From NCBI RefSeq assembly GCF_026991475.1, contig NZ_JALXBK010000107.1, forward strand, positions 1 to 64,000: a stretch of 64,000 nt of DNA, read 5' to 3'. A program made the position numbers and the translations under genes. The notes below the pieces were generated by a model. That model saw only the letters and a list, made by a program, of their open reading frames with translations. It ran no database searches and was not told the origin of the DNA. This DNA is from Sulfurimonas sp. GTDB lineage: Bacteria; Campylobacterota; Campylobacteria; Campylobacterales; Sulfurimonadaceae. Below, one piece after another: positions 61,242 through 64,000 of the stretch (positions are counted from its first letter, which is position 1; each line of letters starts with the position of its first letter).

Positions 61242-61955
61242 TTATTTTCCTAAAATTCTATCTAATACTTGCTCGTAGGCAACTGTTAATCCACCAAGAC
61301 CTTGACGAAATCTGTCTTTATCCATCTTCTCACCACTCTGTATGTCCCAAAAACGGCAGTTGTCAGGTGAAATCTCATCTACTAAGATGATGTTTCCATC
61401 TTTGTCTTTTCCAAATTCAAGTTTAAAGTCAACAAGATTAAGACCTTTGTCTGCAAAATAAGGTTTTAAAATGTCATTGACTTGTCTTGCCATGCGACGG
61501 AGCTTGTCAAGTTCATCTTGATAATCTACAAGTCCTAAAATAAGCGCGTGTTGGTCGTTGAGTTTTGGATCACCTAGTGCATCATTTTTGTAGTCAAATT
61601 CCACTAATGTGAATGGTAAAACTGTTCCATCTTCTATGCCAAGGTTACGAGTTAGTGAACCAGTAGCGATGTTGCGTACGATAACTTCAATCATAATTAC
61701 ATCAACTTTTTTATGGAGCATATGGTTGTCATCCAACATTTTTACAAAGTGAGTTGGAATACCTTTGGCTTCAAGCACTTTAAAAAGCTCTGTTGAAATT
61801 TTATTGTTAAGCGCACCTTTACCTGCTTCGCTTGATTTTTTTTCACCGTTAAACGCAGTTAAATCATCTTTAAATTCTGAGATAACTAAGTTTTCATCAT
61901 CTGTAAGATATAATCTTTTTGCTTTACCTTCGTAGAGTAACTCTCTTTTTTGCAC
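61242..61955 (-). CDS. purC: SAICAR synthetase
   Basis: PurC adds aspartate to CAIR in purine synthesis. The 237-residue protein starts at GTG (61955) with AAAGGA before it, and has [46 protein letters not shown] and [13 protein letters not shown]. One AAACGCAG copy lies in it (61851-61858). It follows ctpA by 5 bases. Confidence 0.97.
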   Translation of the reverse strand: MQKRELLYEGKAKRLYLTDDENLVISEFKDDLTAFNGEKKSSEAGKGALNNKISTELFKVLEAKGIPTHFVKMLDDNHMLHKKVDVIMIEVIVRNIATGSLTRNLGIEDGTVLPFTLVEFDYKNDALGDPKLNDQHALILGLVDYQDELDKLRRMARQVNDILKPYFADKGLNLVDFKLEFGKDKDGNIILVDEISPDNCRFWDIQSGEKMDKDRFRQGLGGLTVAYEQVLDRILGK

Positions 61956-61960
61956 CTTTT

Positions 61961-63271
61961 CTATCCTTTTACTATAATTAATGATTTGACAATATCAACA
62001 GCTTCTTTAAGTTGAATATCTTTTTGAAGCATTTCTGGCGTTATTATATCTTTTTTATCTTTTTTATCTTCTTTAGTTTTTTCTTTTTTGCCATCAATTT
62101 TTTGAAGTTCTTTCTTAAGGTGTTCTTTTAGGTCTGCTTCTTTAATCATAAACTCATTTTTATGTGTTTTTACTTCGCCTGGAGCGACTACAACATCTGG
62201 TTTTACACCAACGGCTTGAATAGTTCTTCCACTTGGTAGATAGTATCTTGCAATAGTGAGTTTAATTGCTTCTGTCTTTGAGATAGGTAAAACAACTTGC
62301 ACACTTCCTTTTCCAAAAGTATTTTCTCCAACTAAAACAGCACGCTTATGGTCTTGTAATGAACCACTTACGATTTCACTTGCACTTGCACTTCCTCCAT
62401 TGACTAGAACAACAAGAGGTACCTTTGTAAGCGTATTGCTCTCATGTGCTGAATAGACCTGATTTTCATCTTTTCTTCTTCCCTTTTGAGAGACAATAAC
62501 ACCATTGTCAACAAACGTGTCTACCAAGCCAACTGCCTGATCGAGGAGTCCTCCTGGATTATTTCTTAAGTCAAGAATAATTCCTTTTGTTGTTCCTTTT
62601 CTTTTATTAATCTCTTTTCTCACATCTTTAACAACTTTTTTATCAAAACTTGTAACTCGTAGGTAAAGAATGTCATTATTAATTACTTTTGCGTAAACTG
62701 ATTGGATTTTAATAATGCCGCGTACTATATGGATGGAGAGTGGTTTACTTGCTCCTTTACGGACAATCATTAAGTCTATTGGTGTTCCAACTTTACCACG
62801 CATAATGGAGACAGCTTCATCAATGCCCATTCCAATAGTTGATTTCTTATTGATTTTTAAAATAATATCACCAGCTTTTAATCCAGCTTTATCAGCAGGT
62901 GTTCCTTCTATTGGAGAGATAACAGTAAGTGCTCCCTCTTTCATACCCACCGTAATACCTAATCCACCAAACTCACCATCAGTTTGTACTTTTAGGCGTT
63001 TAAAATCTTTTTGTGTAAGAAAATCTGAATGGGCATCAAGATTTCTCATCATTCCATCTAATGCTTTATCTATTAGCTGGTTGATAGTAATTTTATCAAC
63101 ATCATACTTTTGTACAATATTTAATACATTTGCAAACTTACTTAATGCTTGAAGACGAGAAGTTTCATCTTGTTGCGCAGCTTTTTTTGCAGTAAGTTCT
63201 GAAGAAAAAAGCAGGGTTGAGCAGAGTGCAACAGAAAGAAATCCAAGTGAAATAATTTTTGTGTGTTTCAT
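61961..63271 (-). CDS. ctpA: Carboxy-terminal processing protease (S41)
   Basis: This secreted protease trims or degrades envelope proteins from their C-terminus. The 436-residue protein has a signal peptide ([20 protein letters not shown]), a PDZ domain at about 95-180 ([20 protein letters not shown]), and the S41 core [30 protein letters not shown] with the catalytic Ser and [11 protein letters not shown] with Lys. The C-terminal region has a Lys/Glu-rich linker ([13 protein letters not shown]). It heads the pur-plsC-crcB run and has a TATAAT on the minus strand at 63303-63308. Confidence 0.95.
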   Translation of the reverse strand: MKHTKIISLGFLSVALCSTLLFSSELTAKKAAQQDETSRLQALSKFANVLNIVQKYDVDKITINQLIDKALDGMMRNLDAHSDFLTQKDFKRLKVQTDGEFGGLGITVGMKEGALTVISPIEGTPADKAGLKAGDIILKINKKSTIGMGIDEAVSIMRGKVGTPIDLMIVRKGASKPLSIHIVRGIIKIQSVYAKVINNDILYLRVTSFDKKVVKDVRKEINKRKGTTKGIILDLRNNPGGLLDQAVGLVDTFVDNGVIVSQKGRRKDENQVYSAHESNTLTKVPLVVLVNGGSASASEIVSGSLQDHKRAVLVGENTFGKGSVQVVLPISKTEAIKLTIARYYLPSGRTIQAVGVKPDVVVAPGEVKTHKNEFMIKEADLKEHLKKELQKIDGKKEKTKEDKKDKKDIITPEMLQKDIQLKEAVDIVKSLIIVKG

Positions 63272-63302
63272 AATATACCTATATATAGTTTTTAAAAAAG
63301 AT

Positions 63303-63308
63303 ATTATA
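63303..63308 (-). promoter_or_regulatory. -10 box for ctpA operon
   Basis: ATTATA on plus is TATAAT on minus, 32 bases before the ctpA ATG, with AGGT in the leader. Confidence 0.5.
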
Positions 63309-63356
63309 TCAACTCTTAATAAATGGCTGTTTAAATAGCAGATAATTTTATTTTTA

Positions 63357-63362
63357 TATAAT
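63357..63362 (+). promoter_or_regulatory. -10 box for aroK
   Basis: TTTTTATATAATGCG contains TATAAT 34 bases before the aroK ATG at 63396. The divergent spacer is 124 bases and holds both promoters. Confidence 0.55.
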
Positions 63363-63395
63363 GCGCTAAGAATTTAAAATATGCAGGGCATAAAG

Positions 63396-63911
63396 ATGAA
63401 AAATATAGTACTAATTGGTTTTATGGGGGTTGGTAAGGGAAGTGTTGCACGAGAAGTTATTAAGCATTCCAATTATATTGCAATAGATACTGATGACCTT
63501 ATTGAAAGTATGGAAAATAGAAAAATAAAAAATATTTTTGAACATGAGGGTGAGGTATACTTTAGAAAGTTAGAAAAAAATATTGCAAAATGGCTTGAAA
63601 ATAGTGTGAAAAATACATTGATTTCTACGGGTGGTGGCTTTTATAAACAGAAAAATTTAAAAAAAATAGGTATAATTGTTCTTCTGGACTCTCCTTTTGA
63701 TGCAATTATCAAACGAATTAAAGAGCATCCAAACGCAGCAAGAAAGTTAAAGAAGCGTCCTTTGTTGAGTGATTTGAAAAAAGCAAAAGCACTTTATGAT
63801 GAAAGACGACCTGAGTATTTAAAACTTGCAGATGTTGTTATTGATGTTACAGATAAATCAGCGGAAGATTGCTCTAAAGAATTATTAAAAAAGGTAAAAA
63901 AACATGCGTAA
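63396..63911 (+). CDS. aroK: Shikimate kinase
   Basis: AroK phosphorylates shikimate on the way to chorismate, which pheA, pabB and (via prephenate) cmoA draw on here. I start at 63396 (171 residues, MKNIVLIGFMGVGKG), since AGGG lies closest to that ATG; the ORF track adds five residues. It has DTDDLIE, YFRKLE, STGGGF and KKRPLL. The P-loop is GFMGVGKGS rather than GFMGxGKST, so the usual Ser after Lys is Gly. It overlaps the next gene by 8 bases. Confidence 0.93.
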   Translation: MKNIVLIGFMGVGKGSVAREVIKHSNYIAIDTDDLIESMENRKIKNIFEHEGEVYFRKLEKNIAKWLENSVKNTLISTGGGFYKQKNLKKIGIIVLLDSPFDAIIKRIKEHPNAARKLKKRPLLSDLKKAKALYDERRPEYLKLADVVIDVTDKSAEDCSKELLKKVKKHA

Positions 63912-64000
63912 ACTTATATTGGTATTTATACTTTTAACTTCGGTAGTTATGGCTTCTGAAGTTCATTGGGCGAAAGATTTTAATAGTGGAATGAAGATGG
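63904..64000 (+). CDS. Secreted protein, N-terminal fragment (thioredoxin-like?)
   Basis: The gene begins at ATG 63904 inside the aroK end and runs off the right edge. The visible 32 residues have a signal peptide (MRKLILVFILLTSVVMA) and then SEVHWAKDFNSGMKM. A W..D/A...A pattern right after the signal peptide is common in periplasmic thioredoxin-fold proteins, but the CxxC site, if any, lies beyond the window. Treat the family as a guess. Confidence 0.45.
   Translation, partial: MRKLILVFILLTSVVMASEVHWAKDFNSGMKM

Noticed and set aside
62715-63152. 145-residue plus-strand ORF opposite ctpA
   Set aside because: It is a shadow of the PDZ coding region; composition and lack of signals argue against a gene.

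Overview
This window is chromosomal DNA of a Campylobacterota (Epsilonproteobacteria) bacterium, most likely Sulfurimonas or a close relative. The reasons are low GC (roughly one third by eye), Campylobacterota-type genes such as hobA, the long folP, the short holB and the compact dprA and pabB, and gene blocks I recall from Campylobacter jejuni and Helicobacter pylori: queA-tatC-tatB-hemW / rppH-lysC-hobA-holB-folP, rpmH-rnpA-yidD-yidC-jag-mnmE, rplY-pth-permease-lysA-HAD-pheA-hisC-fliF-fliG-fliH-dxs, and ctpA-purC-purS-purQ-x-plsC-crcB. The genus is inferred; no rRNA gene is present. I found no tRNA, rRNA, CRISPR array or intact prophage.

Layout. 1-131 is the end of an IS256-type element. 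151-3330 (minus) holds a secreted propeller/OmpA-like protein and the rpsF-ssb-rpsR operon. 3550-13762 is housekeeping: polysaccharide deacetylase-like protein, dprA, queA, Tat translocase, hemW, rppH, lysC, the replication pair hobA-holB, folP, a cyclophilin and msrB. 13749-20261 is the most accessory-like part: a degenerate helicase-like protein, HU, a small HTH module with palindromic operators, a coiled-coil protein, fba, a BrnA antitoxin beside a collapsed brnT toxin, cmoA and small membrane or lipoproteins. 20271-31234 carries nth, a Peb4-type chaperone, a PLP enzyme, a nitroreductase, clpB and the rpmH-to-ruvX block. 31259-32637 is an NYN-domain protein with an unknown partner. 32795-40124 has ilvC, a probable small RNA and structured spacer, bioD, pyrB, pabB, an orphan histidine kinase, tal and pilT. 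40181-51956 is one long same-strand run from rplY to dxs, including the flagellar base genes fliF-fliG-fliH. 51945-56551 holds pgeF and, divergently, an apparent ovothiol operon (ovoA, an ovoB-like lyase, a YhbP-type flavoprotein). 56612-63271 has dut, an orphan ABC ATPase and the convergent ctpA-pur-plsC-DUF190-crcB operon. aroK and the start of a secreted protein end the window.

The most striking signal is not a gene. The octamer AAACGCAG (consensus YAAACGCAGY) occurs at least 46 times in 64 kb, about once per 1.4 kb, where base composition predicts one or two. It lies on both strands (20 and 26), in all three reading frames and in two intergenic spacers. That density and lack of polarity resemble the DNA uptake sequences of Neisseria and Pasteurellaceae, and dprA and a pilT-type ATPase are in the same window. 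Other points of interest are the ovothiol operon with its third flavoprotein gene, overlapping divergent promoters that make pgeF apparently leaderless, rnpA without a standard start codon, the brnT remnant, a probable sRNA with its own promoter and terminator after ilvC, and a junction-like set of inverted repeats before bioD.

All positions were read by eye. Family names rest on motif recognition, not searches.
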